Shown here: positions 7,491 to 16,077 of the stretch, piece by piece
How positions within the stretch are numbered: position 1 is the first letter of the stretch
Layout of the letters: each line of letters begins with the position of its first letter
Assembly (NCBI RefSeq): GCF_001578705.1
Contig: NZ_KQ969037.1
Span: forward strand, 84,993 to 137,389
Source of the DNA: Streptococcus oralis
Lineage (GTDB): Bacteria; Bacillota; Bacilli; Lactobacillales; Streptococcaceae
DNA length: 52,397 nucleotides
Direction: 5' to 3'
Position numbers and translations under genes: made by a program
Notes under the pieces: generated by a model
What the model saw: only the letters and a program-made list of their open reading frames with translations
Told to the model about the DNA's origin: nothing
Database searches by the model: none

Positions 7491-8870
7491 ATGAGTAAAA
7501 TCGTTGTAGTTGGTGCTAACCACGCTGGTACAGCATGTATCAACACTATGTTGGACAACTTTGGACATGAAAATGAAATCGTTGTATTTGACCAAAACTC
7601 AAATATTTCATTCCTTGGTTGTGGAATGGCGCTTTGGATCGGGGAACAAATTGATGGCCCAGAAGGTCTCTTCTACTCTGATAAAGAAAAATTGGAAGCA
7701 AAAGGTGCTAAAGTGTACATGAACTCACCAGTTCTTTCAATTGACTACGATAACAAAGTTGTGACAGCAGAAGTTGAAGGTAAAGAACACAAAGAGTCTT
7801 ATGATAAATTGATCTTTGCTACTGGTTCAACTCCAATCTTGCCTCCAATCGAAGGTGTTGAAATTGTTAAGGGCAACCGCGAATTCAAAGCAACTCTTGA
7901 AAATGTACAATTTGTTAAATTGTACCAAAACGCTGAGGAAGTTATTGAAAAACTTGAAGACAAGAGCAAACACCTTGAGCGCATTGCCGTTGTTGGTGGT
8001 GGTTACATTGGTGTAGAACTTGCCGAAGCTTTCGAGCGTCTTGGAAAAGAAGTGGTGCTTGTTGACATCGTAGACACTGTTTTGAACGGCTACTATGACA
8101 AAGACTTCACTCAAATGATGGCGAAAAACTTGGAAGACCACAACATCCGCTTGGCTCTTGGTCAAACAGTTAAAGCCATCCAAGGTGATGGAAAAGTTGA
8201 ACGCTTGGTAACAGACAAAGAAACATTTGATGTGGACATGGTTGTTCTTGCAGTTGGTTTCCGTCCTAACACAGCTCTTGCTGATGGTAAGATTGAACTC
8301 TTCCGCAACGGTGCCTTCCTTGTAGACAAGAAACAAGAAACTTCAATCCCAGGTGTTTATGCAGTAGGTGACTGTGCGACTGTTTATGACAACGCTCGTA
8401 AAGACACTAGCTACATCGCGCTTGCATCTAATGCTGTACGTACTGGTATTGTTGGTGCTTATAACGCTTGTGGACATGAATTGGAAGGAATCGGTGTACA
8501 AGGATCAAACGGTATCTCTATCTACGGTCTTCACATGGTTTCGACTGGTTTGACTCTTGAAAAAGCTAAAGCTGCTGGTTACAACGCAACTGAAACAGGC
8601 TTTAACGATCTTCAAAAACCAGAATTTATCAAACATGACAACCACGAAGTTGCCATCAAGATTGTCTTTGACAAAGACAGCCGCGAAATTCTAGGTGCGC
8701 AAATGGTATCTCATGACTCATCAATCGGTATGGGAATCCATATGTTCTCACTTGCTATCCAAGAGCATGTGACAATTGACAAGTTGGCATTGACAGACCT
8801 ATTCTTCTTGCCACACTTTAACAAACCATACAACTATATCACAATGGCTGCACTTACAGCTGAAAAATAG
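7491..8870 (+). CDS. nox: NADH oxidase, water-forming
   Basis: Nox reduces O2 to water with NADH, regenerating NAD+ and limiting oxygen stress in the cytoplasm. The 459-residue sequence has an N-terminal FAD-binding VVGANHAG motif, the redox cysteine C44 in [12 protein letters not shown] (which forms Cys-sulfenic acid in the family), a second dinucleotide-binding [13 protein letters not shown] motif, the C-terminal FAD contact VYAVGDCA, and a dimerisation domain. AAAGGTGG precedes the ATG. It is monocistronic, ending at the terminator at 8880-8916, and divergent from the apbE operon. Both promoters carry cre-like sites. Confidence 0.95.
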   Translation: MSKIVVVGANHAGTACINTMLDNFGHENEIVVFDQNSNISFLGCGMALWIGEQIDGPEGLFYSDKEKLEAKGAKVYMNSPVLSIDYDNKVVTAEVEGKEHKESYDKLIFATGSTPILPPIEGVEIVKGNREFKATLENVQFVKLYQNAEEVIEKLEDKSKHLERIAVVGGGYIGVELAEAFERLGKEVVLVDIVDTVLNGYYDKDFTQMMAKNLEDHNIRLALGQTVKAIQGDGKVERLVTDKETFDVDMVVLAVGFRPNTALADGKIELFRNGAFLVDKKQETSIPGVYAVGDCATVYDNARKDTSYIALASNAVRTGIVGAYNACGHELEGIGVQGSNGISIYGLHMVSTGLTLEKAKAAGYNATETGFNDLQKPEFIKHDNHEVAIKIVFDKDSREILGAQMVSHDSSIGMGIHMFSLAIQEHVTIDKLALTDLFFLPHFNKPYNYITMAALTAEK

Positions 8871-8879
8871 AAATGGATG

Positions 8880-8916
8880 AACTATCTGGCCTCAACTGAA
8901 GGTCAGGTAGTTTTTT
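8880..8916 (+). terminator. Terminator of nox
   Basis: AACTATCTGGCCT (8880-8892) pairs with AGGTCAGGTAGTT (8900-8912) through a long stem with two mismatches or wobbles, followed by a T run. Confidence 0.8.
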
Positions 8917-8952
8917 GTCAATCTGTACCCAGACAAATATTGTTTTTCTATC

Positions 8953-8981
8953 TTGTACTTCATTCTAATCTAGCTTAAAAT
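8953..8981 (+). promoter_or_regulatory. pdxST promoter
   Basis: TTGTAC (8953-8958), 17 bases, TAAAAT (8976-8981). It lies 40 bases before the pdxS start. No clear operator was seen. Confidence 0.55.
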
Positions 8982-9020
8982 GAAATGGTAGCTACCAATA
9001 CAAATGATGAGGAAAAAGAA

Positions 9021-9896
9021 ATGACTGAAAATCGTTATGAATTAAATAAAAATTTGGCGCAGATGCTCAAAGGTGGGGTTATCATGGATGTTCAGAACCC
9101 TAAACAGGCTCGTATTGCAGAGGCTGCTGGTGCAGCTGCTGTTATGGCCTTGGAGCGGATTCCAGCTGATATTCGTGCGGCTGGTGGAGTTTCCCGTATG
9201 AGCGACCCAAAGATGATTAAGGAAATCCAAGAAGCGGTCAGTATTCCAGTGATGGCAAAGGTTAGAATCGGACATTTTGTTGAAGCTCAGATTTTAGAGG
9301 CTATTGAGATTGACTATATCGATGAGAGTGAAGTGTTGTCTCCAGCTGATGACCGTTTCCATGTGGACAAGAAAGAATTCCAAGTTCCTTTTGTCTGTGG
9401 AGCTAAGGACTTGGGTGAAGCCTTGCGTCGTATCGCTGAGGGAGCTTCCATGATTCGTACAAAAGGAGAACCCGGTACAGGAGATATCGTTCAAGCCGTT
9501 CGTCATATGCGCATGATGAATCAAGAAATTCGCCGTATTCAAAATCTACGCGAAGATGAACTTTATGTGGCTGCCAAGGACTTGCAAGTCCCTGTAGAAT
9601 TGGTTCAATACGTCCATGAACATGGAAGATTGCCAGTTGTCAACTTTGCAGCCGGAGGTGTGGCAACACCTGCAGATGCTGCGCTGATGATGCAATTGGG
9701 GGCAGAGGGCGTCTTTGTCGGTTCAGGTATTTTCAAGTCAGGAGATCCTGTTAAACGAGCAAGTGCCATTGTCAAAGCGGTGACCAACTACCAAAATCCT
9801 CAAATTTTGGCTCAAATCTCTGAAGATCTAGGGGAAGCCATGGTTGGTATCAATGAGAATGAAATCCAAATTCTTATGGCAGAGCGAGGAAAATAG
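9021..9896 (+). CDS. pdxS: Pyridoxal 5'-phosphate synthase subunit PdxS
   Basis: PdxS condenses ribose 5-phosphate, glyceraldehyde 3-phosphate and ammonia into pyridoxal 5'-phosphate. The (beta/alpha)8 barrel is recognisable by [20 protein letters not shown], the Schiff-base lysine region [13 protein letters not shown], and [20 protein letters not shown] with GVFVGSGIF. The ATG at 9021 gives 291 residues, the usual length, with GAGGAAAAAGAA before it; the ATG at 8985 would add 12 non-conserved residues without a ribosome site. Its stop codon abuts the pdxT start, so the two subunits of the ammonia-channelling complex are translationally coupled. Confidence 0.96.
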   Translation: MTENRYELNKNLAQMLKGGVIMDVQNPKQARIAEAAGAAAVMALERIPADIRAAGGVSRMSDPKMIKEIQEAVSIPVMAKVRIGHFVEAQILEAIEIDYIDESEVLSPADDRFHVDKKEFQVPFVCGAKDLGEALRRIAEGASMIRTKGEPGTGDIVQAVRHMRMMNQEIRRIQNLREDELYVAAKDLQVPVELVQYVHEHGRLPVVNFAAGGVATPADAALMMQLGAEGVFVGSGIFKSGDPVKRASAIVKAVTNYQNPQILAQISEDLGEAMVGINENEIQILMAERGK

Positions 9897-10478
9897 ATGA
9901 AAATCGGAATATTGGCCTTGCAAGGAGCCTTTGCAGAACATGCAAAAGTGCTAGATAAATTAGGAGTCACTAGTGTCGAAATCAGAAATTTAGATGATTT
10001 TCAACAACATCAGAGTGACTTGTCTGGTTTGATTTTGCCTGGCGGTGAGTCTACAACCATGGGCAAGCTCTTGCGAGACCAGGACATGCTGCTTCCTCTA
10101 AGAGAAGCTATTCTCAATGGCTTACCAGTCTTTGGAACTTGTGCGGGCTTAATCTTGCTGGCTAAGAAAATTACTTCTCAGGAAGAAAGTCATCTAGCGA
10201 CTATGGATATAGTAGTAGAGCGTAATGCTTATGGACGCCAACTAGGAAGCTTCTATACAGAGGCAGAATGTAAGGGAGTCGGTCAGATTCCCATGACTTT
10301 TATCCGTGGTCCTATTATCAGCAGTGTTGGAGAGGGTGTAGAAATTCTAGCAACAGTTGATGATCAAATCGTTGCAGCTCAAGAACAGAATATGCTGGTA
10401 ACCTCTTTCCATCCAGAATTGACAGATGATGCTCGCTTGCACCAGTATTTTATCAATATGTGTAAAGAAAAAAGTTGA
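9897..10478 (+). CDS. pdxT: Pyridoxal 5'-phosphate synthase glutaminase subunit PdxT
   Basis: PdxT hydrolyses glutamine and feeds ammonia to PdxS. It is a class I glutamine amidotransferase with the oxyanion LPGGESTT motif (48-54), catalytic C82 in GTCAGL and the His-Glu pair in SFHPEL near the C-terminus. At 193 residues it is full length. The ATG directly follows the pdxS stop (TAGATG), so expression is coupled; the upstream purine run GAGCGAGGAAAA acts as the ribosome site. A bidirectional terminator follows. Confidence 0.96.
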   Translation: MKIGILALQGAFAEHAKVLDKLGVTSVEIRNLDDFQQHQSDLSGLILPGGESTTMGKLLRDQDMLLPLREAILNGLPVFGTCAGLILLAKKITSQEESHLATMDIVVERNAYGRQLGSFYTEAECKGVGQIPMTFIRGPIISSVGEGVEILATVDDQIVAAQEQNMLVTSFHPELTDDARLHQYFINMCKEKS

Positions 10479-10500
10479 GAAAAGATTCTCAACTTTTTTA
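10466..10500. terminator. Bidirectional terminator between pdxT and the TrhA gene
   Basis: GTTGAGAA pairs with TTCTCAAC, flanked by A and T runs on either side. It overlaps the last codons of pdxT. Confidence 0.85.
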
Positions 10501-11145
10501 CATGTAATAAACAATCGCGATATATTGGAGTGCAGACGCAGCTAGGATAAAGAGATGCCAAATCATGTGGAAATATGGTTTTTTCTTAGCGTAAAATCCA
10601 GCTCCAACTGTGTAACAGAGCCCACCAGTTACCATAAGACTCCAGAAAATTGGTGTTGTTTGACTAATAATGGCAGGAATGATAGCTAGAACCAACCAGC
10701 CCATAATCAGGTAAAGAGCAAGGCTGAATTTTTCATTGACCTTTTTAGCAAATATTTTATAGAGGATGCCAAAGATGGTCGTTCCCCACTGAATGGCAAT
10801 GATCAGATAGCCAAACCAGTTATTCATCAAAGTCAATACGACTGGCGTATAAGAGCCTGCGATAGCCACATAAATCATAGAATGGTCGATGATTCGTAAG
10901 ACGTATTTGTGGGTTGAACCATAGGCCATAGAGTGGTAAATGGTTGACGAGAGAAACATAAGAAACAGACTGATAACAAAGATAGAGACACCAAAAGATG
11001 ATAAAAATCCGTGTGCTTCATAACTATAGGTGGATGAAATGGGGAGTAAGATGAGCATGATAACGGCACCGACAGCATGGGTCACACTATTGGCAATTTC
11101 TTCTCCAAAACTGAGTTTTTTACTGAGTTTTAGGCTAGTATTCAT
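10498..11145 (-). CDS. trhA: Hemolysin III / TrhA family membrane protein (PAQR fold)
   Basis: A 215-residue protein with seven predicted membrane helices and the conserved segments FGEEIANSVTHAVGA, SSTIYHSMAY, IDHSMIYVAIAGSYTP and FHMIWHLFILAAS. The conserved His, Ser and Asp residues form the PAQR metal site. The family name hemolysin III is historical; recent work links it to membrane-fluidity homeostasis rather than toxin activity. It overlaps the upstream DUF1836 gene by ATGA (11142-11145) and has its own GAGGAGG, so the two form an operon and the DUF1836 protein is its likely regulator. Confidence 0.9.
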   Translation of the reverse strand: MNTSLKLSKKLSFGEEIANSVTHAVGAVIMLILLPISSTYSYEAHGFLSSFGVSIFVISLFLMFLSSTIYHSMAYGSTHKYVLRIIDHSMIYVAIAGSYTPVVLTLMNNWFGYLIIAIQWGTTIFGILYKIFAKKVNEKFSLALYLIMGWLVLAIIPAIISQTTPIFWSLMVTGGLCYTVGAGFYAKKKPYFHMIWHLFILAASALQYIAIVYYM

Positions 11146-11588
11146 TGGGATACCTCCTCTTCTTTGTTAAGGATTAAGTCTAGAGTTTGATGATAGAGTT
11201 TAACCGTTTGACAGCTGGTTTGGATAATAGGATTTTCTGGATCAATCCCATGGTTCATGTAGTCCACAAAAGCGTCGTAGAGCTGGTCTGAGCTTGCTTG
11301 AGTTTGCAGAGTATTAAGTGTCTGAGCAATTTCTTGGATCGAAAAGACAGACTTGAGAGTGGTAATGGCAATTAAACGAGCAATCTGTTTGCGTTGGTAT
11401 TTCTTCTTGTCAGGCTTTGTCAGGTAACCATGTTTGACATAGTTATTGACCATGGATGCTGTTAGCCCCTTTTCTTTATCTGGAGAGATGGGGGCACAGA
11501 CTTGGTTGACATAAAGCAAAACCTGATCCAGATAGAGGTCAATGTTTGGGATGTCTTCCCATTTTGGGTAGGAAAAGTTAGAATTCAT
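11142..11588 (-). CDS. DUF1836 putative DNA-binding regulator
   Basis: This 148-residue protein matches DUF1836, a family with a winged-helix, MerR-like N-terminal part: LTASMVNNYVKHGYLTKPDKKKYQRKQIARLI resembles a helix-turn-helix with wing. The chosen ATG at 11588 lies six bases after GGAG; a TTG two codons earlier overlaps that site. It is the first gene of a two-gene operon with trhA. Directly upstream, a perfect palindrome (11604-11624) overlaps the expected transcription start, which suggests autoregulation. The effector is unknown. Confidence 0.8.
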   Translation of the reverse strand: MNSNFSYPKWEDIPNIDLYLDQVLLYVNQVCAPISPDKEKGLTASMVNNYVKHGYLTKPDKKKYQRKQIARLIAITTLKSVFSIQEIAQTLNTLQTQASSDQLYDAFVDYMNHGIDPENPIIQTSCQTVKLYHQTLDLILNKEEEVSQ

Positions 11589-11603
11589 TTCCAACTCCTT
11601 TTT

Positions 11604-11624
11604 ATCTAGTTTAAATAACTAGAT
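11604..11624 (-). promoter_or_regulatory. Palindromic operator candidate
   Basis: ATCTAGTT (11604-11611) and AACTAGAT (11617-11624) form a perfect 8-bp inverted repeat around TAAAT. It overlaps the -10 box and the expected start point of the DUF1836-trhA transcript. Confidence 0.6.
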
Positions 11625-11651
11625 TATAAAATAATAAAAAACAAAAGTCAA
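11623..11651 (-). promoter_or_regulatory. Promoter of the DUF1836-trhA operon
   Basis: On the reverse strand TTGACT (11646-11651), 17 bases, then TATAAT (11623-11628): a near-consensus promoter that would be strong unless repressed at the adjoining palindrome. Confidence 0.8.
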
Positions 11652-11662
11652 GTTTCAACTGC

Positions 11663-11691
11663 TTGTAGAAAGCCCTAAATTATGCTATGAT
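11663..11691 (+). promoter_or_regulatory. Promoter of the GNAT-ogt-ArsC genes
   Basis: TTGTAG (11663-11668), 17 bases, TATGAT (11686-11691) with an upstream TGC. An ATG at 11687 lies inside the -10 box, which supports the later start chosen for the GNAT gene. Confidence 0.6.
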
Positions 11692-11722
11692 GAGAGAAAC
11701 TAGTCAGAAGAGAGGAGAAAAG

Positions 11723-12217
11723 ATGGAGATTCGTTTAGCTTTTCCAAACGAAGTAGAGGCGATTATGCAGGTGATGGAGGATGCCAAAAAATGCTTAGCC
11801 AAGTCAGGAAGTGACCAGTGGCAAAATGGCTATCCAAATGCTGACATCATTATTGATGATATTATCTCAGGTCAAGCCTATGTAGCCTTGGAAGAAGGAG
11901 ACTTACTGGCTTATGCTGCTGTGATCAAGAGTCCAGAAGAAGCCTATGAAGCGATTTATGAAGGAAATTGGCAAGGGAGAGAGTCAGAATATCTGGTCTT
12001 TCACCGTATCGCCGTAGCAACAGATGTCCAAGGTCAGGGAGTTGCTCAGACTTTCCTAGAAGGCTTGATTGAAGGATTTGATTATCTAGATTTTCGTTCA
12101 GATACGCATGCAGAAAACAAGGCCATGCAGCATATTTTTGAAAAGCTAGGCTTCCAACAGGTCGGGAAAGTTCCAGTTGATGGGGAACGCTTGGCCTATC
12201 AGAAATTAAAAAAATGA
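11723..12217 (+). CDS. GNAT family N-acetyltransferase
   Basis: A 164-residue Gcn5-related acetyltransferase. The acetyl-CoA binding region is visible as HRIAVATDVQGQGVAQTFLEG (Q/RxxGxG/A signature), followed by SDTHAENKAMQHIFEKLGFQQVG, the usual family ending. The early part (IMQVMEDAKKCLAKSGSDQWQNGYP) is common to a Firmicutes subgroup with unknown substrate. The start at 11723 follows AGAGGAGAAAAG. It overlaps ogt by four bases, implying coupled translation, but no functional link to DNA repair is evident. Confidence 0.85.
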   Translation: MEIRLAFPNEVEAIMQVMEDAKKCLAKSGSDQWQNGYPNADIIIDDIISGQAYVALEEGDLLAYAAVIKSPEEAYEAIYEGNWQGRESEYLVFHRIAVATDVQGQGVAQTFLEGLIEGFDYLDFRSDTHAENKAMQHIFEKLGFQQVGKVPVDGERLAYQKLKK

Positions 12218-12729
12218 AGCAGAATAAGTACGTAAAAATGCTCTACCCGTCGCCAATTGGGACCTTATCCTTAGTTGCTGACGAGCAATATCTGTATGGA
12301 ATTTGGGTACAGGACCAGAAGCATTTTGAGAGGGGATTAGGAGATAAAACAATAGAAGAAGTTGTTAATCATCCTGTATTAGAGCAAGTCATTTCCTATT
12401 TAGATACCTATTTCGAAGGCAGGGTTCAGGATCTATCTGACTTACCTTTGGCTCCTATTGGAACAGATTTTGAAAAGCGAGTCTGGGCTTACTTGCAGAG
12501 CATTCCTTATGGGCAAACAGTAACTTACGGACAAATAGCTCAAGACCTGCAAGTGGCTTCTGCCCAAGCGATTGGCGGAGCAGTGGGGCGCAATCCCTGG
12601 TCCATCCTCGTACCCTGTCATCGTGTGATGGGTTCAGGAAATCGCTTGACAGGCTATGCATCTGGAGTCGAAAAGAAAGCCTGGCTCTTGCAACATGAAG
12701 GTGCAGCATTTCAAGAAAATAAAAAATAG
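12214..12729 (+). CDS. ogt: Methylated-DNA--[protein]-cysteine S-methyltransferase
   Basis: Ogt removes methyl groups from O6-methylguanine by suicidal transfer to a cysteine. The 171-residue sequence has the active-site motif PCHRVMG, the helix-turn-helix-like YGQTVTYGQIAQ and the arginine-finger region AVGRNPWSILV. The start overlaps the preceding stop (ATGA) and has no clear Shine-Dalgarno of its own, so translation is probably coupled; an internal ATG at 12238 would also retain the domain. The ArsC/Spx-like gene follows after 12 bp. Confidence 0.93.
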   Translation: MKQNKYVKMLYPSPIGTLSLVADEQYLYGIWVQDQKHFERGLGDKTIEEVVNHPVLEQVISYLDTYFEGRVQDLSDLPLAPIGTDFEKRVWAYLQSIPYGQTVTYGQIAQDLQVASAQAIGGAVGRNPWSILVPCHRVMGSGNRLTGYASGVEKKAWLLQHEGAAFQENKK

Positions 12730-12741
12730 AAAGAAAAGAAG

Positions 12742-13098
12742 ATGTTAGAATTTATCGAATACCCAAAATGTTCAACTTGTAAGAAAGCAAAAAATGAATT
12801 GGATAAACTTGGACTGGAATACCAAGATGTCCACATCGTAGAAGAAACCCCAAGTGAAGACGTGATTTTGAACTGGTTGGAAACTTCCGGTTTTGAAGTG
12901 AAACAATTTTTCAATACTAGCGGGATCAAATACCGCGAATTGGGCTTGAAAGATAAGGTGGGAAGTTTGTCAAAGCAAGAAGCAGCCAAGCTTCTAGCGA
13001 GTGATGGCATGTTATTGAAACGTCCAATTCTGGTGGAGAATGGTGCTGTTAAACAAATCGGCTATAGAAAACCCTATGAGGACTTAGGTTTGAGATAG
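12742..13098 (+). CDS. ArsC/Spx family thioredoxin-fold protein
   Basis: This 118-residue protein begins with the redox motif C-S-T-C (YPKCSTCKKAKNEL) of a thioredoxin-like fold and contains LLKRPILVENG, the conserved arsenate-reductase/Spx segment. It is closest in form to the YffB/YusI branch, which lacks proven arsenate reductase activity and differs from the RNA-polymerase-binding Spx regulators (about 130 residues). It may be a thiol-disulfide protein. It ends the GNAT-ogt gene cluster. Confidence 0.8.
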   Translation: MLEFIEYPKCSTCKKAKNELDKLGLEYQDVHIVEETPSEDVILNWLETSGFEVKQFFNTSGIKYRELGLKDKVGSLSKQEAAKLLASDGMLLKRPILVENGAVKQIGYRKPYEDLGLR

Positions 13099-13189
13099 TT
13101 TTTATTTATCTCCTTGATAGGTAAAATATATAGCCTTCCTGTTTTAAAGTGTGATAAACTAGAAGATAGACAAAGTCTGAGCAGCCCGT

Positions 13190-13227
13190 AGCAAATAATT
13201 TGCTTGCGAGCAGAAGTATGATAGAAT
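13190..13227 (+). promoter_or_regulatory. Promoter with palindromic operator candidate, amino-acid ABC genes
   Basis: TTGCTT (13200-13205), 16 bases and TAGAAT (13222-13227, preceded by TGA) form the promoter. A perfect 15-bp palindrome, AGCAAAT-A-ATTTGCT (13190-13204), overlaps the -35 box and may bind a regulator. Confidence 0.5.
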
Positions 13228-13254
13228 GAATCATTATCAGGAGAGGATGTTTTT

Positions 13255-14055
13255 ATGACTGTTACAACATTTTTAGCATCAGATTGGTACCAAAGTTTGA
13301 TGCAGCTCATTCCGGATGGTAAGCTCTTTAGCTTGCGTTCGGTTTTTGATGGAATTCCAAGGATTGTCCAACAACTGCCTACAACCTTGATGTTGACGCT
13401 TGGAGGTGCGATTTTTGGTTTGGTGCTGGCCTTGGTTTTTGCCATTGTTAAAATCAATCGTGTTAAGATTTTATATCCCTTGCAGGCCTTTTTTGTCAGC
13501 TTTTTAAAAGGGACACCGATTTTGGTTCAGCTTATGTTGACCTACTACGGGATTCCACTTGCTCTGAAAGCACTCAATCAACAATGGGGAACCAGCTTCA
13601 ATATCAATGCTATTCCAGCAGCAACCTTTGCGATTGTAGCTTTTGCCTTTAATGAGGCGGCTTATGCCAGCGAAACCATTCGTGCAGCCATCCTTTCTGT
13701 TAATCCAGGTGAAATTGAGGCGGCGCGTAGTCTGGGTATGACTCGTGCTCAAGTTTATCGTCGCGTGATTATTCCAAATGCGGCTGTTGTTGCGACTCCA
13801 ACCTTGATTAATTCCCTAATCGGCTTGACCAAGGGAACTTCTCTAGCCTTTAGCGCAGGTGTTGTGGAGGTCTTTGCCCAGGCTCAGATTTTGGGTGGAG
13901 CTGATTATCGCTATTTTGAACGTTTCATCTCCGTTGCTCTTGTTTATTGGGTAGTCAATATCGGAATTGAAAGCCTCGGCCGTTTCATCGAGAGAAAAAT
14001 GGCTATCTCAGCGCCGGATGCAGTGTCTACAGATGTGAAAGGAGACCTTCGTTAA
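13255..14055 (+). CDS. Polar amino-acid ABC transporter permease
   Basis: A 266-residue membrane protein of the His/Glu/Gln/Arg/opine permease family. Several membrane helices surround the ATPase-contact loop EAARSLGMTRAQVYRRVIIPNA (EAA motif), and the signature FLKGTPILVQLMLTYYGIP is typical of HisM/GlnP types. The start follows AGGAGAGG. It overlaps the ATPase gene by one base. No substrate-binding protein is encoded nearby, so the receptor must lie elsewhere. Similar orphan permease-ATPase pairs in streptococci import cystine or other polar amino acids; the substrate cannot be read from the sequence. Confidence 0.88.
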   Translation: MTVTTFLASDWYQSLMQLIPDGKLFSLRSVFDGIPRIVQQLPTTLMLTLGGAIFGLVLALVFAIVKINRVKILYPLQAFFVSFLKGTPILVQLMLTYYGIPLALKALNQQWGTSFNINAIPAATFAIVAFAFNEAAYASETIRAAILSVNPGEIEAARSLGMTRAQVYRRVIIPNAAVVATPTLINSLIGLTKGTSLAFSAGVVEVFAQAQILGGADYRYFERFISVALVYWVVNIGIESLGRFIERKMAISAPDAVSTDVKGDLR

Positions 14056-14798
14056 TGATTAAGATTTCGAATTTAAGCAAATCCTTTTCAGGACAGACAG
14101 TCTTGAATCATCTGAACTTGGATATTCAAAAGGGAGAAGTAGTGGCTTTGATTGGTTCATCTGGAGCTGGGAAATCAACCTTTCTTCGTAGTTTGAACTA
14201 CCTTGAAACTCCAGATAGTGGAACGATTCAGATTGACAATTTTACAGTTGATTTTTCTCAGATTAGCCAAGAAGAGATCCTAACCCTTCGTCGCAAGTTG
14301 TCCATGGTTTTCCAACAGTTTAATTTGTTTGAACGCCGAACTGCTCTTGACAATGTCAAGGAAGGTTTGGTTGTCGTTAAGAAATTATCGGACGAGGAAG
14401 CAACAAAAATCGCTAAGGAAGAGTTGGCCAAGGTTGGTCTTTCTGACCGTGAAAACCATTATCCTCGCCATTTATCAGGTGGACAAAAGCAACGGGTTGC
14501 CCTCGCGCGTGCGCTTGCTATGAAACCAGATGTCTTGCTCTTGGACGAGCCCACTTCAGCCCTTGACCCAGAGTTGGTCGGTGAAGTAGAAAAGTCTATT
14601 GCAGACGCTGCCAAGTCTGGTCAGACCATGATTTTGGTCAGTCACGATATGTCTTTTGTAGCCCAAGTAGCAGACAAGGTTTTATTCCTAGATAAAGGGA
14701 AAATCATCGAGTCTGGCACACCGGATGACATCATCAATCATCCGAAAGAAGAACGAACAAAAGAATTCTTTGCTAGTTACAAACGGACTTATATTTGA
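14055..14798 (+). CDS. Polar amino-acid ABC transporter ATP-binding protein
   Basis: A 247-residue ATPase partner of the preceding permease, with Walker A GSSGAGKST, Q-loop VFQQFNLF, signature LSGGQKQRVALARAL, Walker B VLLLDEPTSALD and switch histidine VSHDM. These are typical of GlnQ/HisP-type ATPases. The gene overlaps the permease stop by one base. It ends at 14798, and the promoter for the next gene begins within its last codons. Confidence 0.93.
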   Translation: MIKISNLSKSFSGQTVLNHLNLDIQKGEVVALIGSSGAGKSTFLRSLNYLETPDSGTIQIDNFTVDFSQISQEEILTLRRKLSMVFQQFNLFERRTALDNVKEGLVVVKKLSDEEATKIAKEELAKVGLSDRENHYPRHLSGGQKQRVALARALAMKPDVLLLDEPTSALDPELVGEVEKSIADAAKSGQTMILVSHDMSFVAQVADKVLFLDKGKIIESGTPDDIINHPKEERTKEFFASYKRTYI

Positions 14799-14843
14799 TA
14801 TAATAGAAAAAGGGAAACTCAGTTAGTTGGACTAGCTGAGTTT
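14797..14843 (+). promoter_or_regulatory. Promoter and leader hairpin before the DUF4059 gene
   Basis: An extended -10 (TGA + TATAAT, 14797-14805) straddles the ABC ATPase stop codon. Just downstream, an AAACTCAG arm pairs with CTGAGTTT (hairpin about 14816-14843), followed by a weak T-rich run. It could be the ABC operon terminator, a leader attenuator, or both. Confidence 0.5.
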
Positions 14844-14875
14844 ACTCTTTAAAAAAGATAGAAACGAGAGAGATT

Positions 14876-15100
14876 ATGCTACTGCATTTATTTTCTTTGT
14901 ATTTCGAGAGTTTGATCTTAACGACCATTCTTGTCGTGATTTTTCTGGGGATTTGGATTGGATTGAGAGCCATGTCTGGTGTGGACAAGACAGCTAAGGC
15001 TCGCCAAGCTCATCTCTATGATATGATTATGATTGGAGTTTTGGTCGTTCCGGTGTTATCCTTTGCCGTCATGAGTTTGCTCTTGGTTTTCAAGGCATAA
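14876..15100 (+). CDS. DUF4059 small membrane protein
   Basis: This 74-residue protein has two predicted membrane helices (about 10-31 and 51-72) joined by a charged loop with KTAKARQAHLYD. It matches the streptococcal DUF4059 family of unknown function. The family is often encoded just before trxB, as here (65 bp gap), so a role near thiol redox or the membrane has been suspected but not shown. The ATG follows GAGAGA. Confidence 0.75.
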   Translation: MLLHLFSLYFESLILTTILVVIFLGIWIGLRAMSGVDKTAKARQAHLYDMIMIGVLVVPVLSFAVMSLLLVFKA

Positions 15101-15165
15101 TCCTTGCGTGACTAGCAAGAATGAGTTAGAATAAAAATAGTTACAACAAGAAAGAAGGAATCGAA

Positions 15166-16077
15166 ATGTACGATACAATTATTATCGGTGCTGGACCTGC
15201 GGGAATGACAGCTGCCTTATATGCCGCTCGAAGCAATCTGAAAGTGGCTTTGATTGAAGGTGGTCTGCCAGGTGGGCAAATGAACAACACCTCTGATATC
15301 GAAAACTATCCTGGATATGCCAATATCAGTGGACCTGAATTGGCAGAGAAGATGTTTGAACCTCTTGAAAATCTTGGAGTAGAGCACCTTTATGGATTTG
15401 TTGAAAAGATTGAAAATCATTCTGACTATAAGAAGGTCATCACTGATGACCAAGTTTACGAAACTCGCACTGTCATCGTGGCAACTGGGTCTAAACACCG
15501 TCTTTTAGGTGTTTCTGGAGAAGAAGAACTAAATAGTCGAGGTGTTTCTTACTGTGCGGTCTGTGATGGAGCTTTCTTCCGTGACCAAGACTTGCTCGTA
15601 GTTGGTGGTGGAGATTCTGCGGTAGAAGAAGCTCTATTCTTGACTCGCTTTGCCAAGACTGTTACCATTGTTCACCGTCGAGATGAACTTCGTGCTCAAA
15701 AGGTTTTGCAAGACCGTGCCTTTGCAAATGAGAAAGTCAGCTTTATCTGGGACTCTGTAGTCAAAGAGATCAAAGGTGAAAGCCGAGTAGAGTCAGTTGT
15801 ATTTGAAAATGTAAAGACGGGTCAAGTGACAGAGCAAGCCTTTGGAGGTGTCTTTATCTATGTTGGTTTGGATCCTGTTAGTGATTTTGTCAAGGACTTG
15901 AATATTCAAGATCAGGCAGGATGGATTGTGACAGACAACCACATGAAGACTGCCGTTGACGGTATCTTTGCGGTTGGGGATGTTCGCCAAAAAGATCTTC
16001 GCCAAGTCACAACAGCAGTTGGAGATGGGGCTATCGCTGGTCAAGAAGCCTATAAATTTATCACAGAACATAGTTAA
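15166..16077 (+). CDS. trxB: Thioredoxin reductase
   Basis: TrxB reduces thioredoxin with NADPH through FAD. The 303-residue sequence has FAD-binding IIGAGPAGMTAALYAAR, the redox-active dithiol CAVC in SRGVSYCAVCDGAFF, NADPH-binding VVGGGDSAVEEALFL with HRRDELRA, and the C-terminal GIFAVGDVR. It is the low-molecular-weight bacterial type. The start follows AAAGAAGGA. It stands immediately before a BOX repeat, whose left end overlaps its stop codon region. Confidence 0.95.
   Translation: MYDTIIIGAGPAGMTAALYAARSNLKVALIEGGLPGGQMNNTSDIENYPGYANISGPELAEKMFEPLENLGVEHLYGFVEKIENHSDYKKVITDDQVYETRTVIVATGSKHRLLGVSGEEELNSRGVSYCAVCDGAFFRDQDLLVVGGGDSAVEEALFLTRFAKTVTIVHRRDELRAQKVLQDRAFANEKVSFIWDSVVKEIKGESRVESVVFENVKTGQVTEQAFGGVFIYVGLDPVSDFVKDLNIQDQAGWIVTDNHMKTAVDGIFAVGDVRQKDLRQVTTAVGDGAIAGQEAYKFITEHS

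Noticed and set aside
7827-8336. 169-codon reverse frame within nox
   Set aside because: Fully antisense to a conserved enzyme, without a promoter or ribosome site.
10498-11145. Hemolysin toxin
   Set aside because: The family name hemolysin III is misleading; the sequence is a seven-helix PAQR/TrhA protein with no secretion signal.
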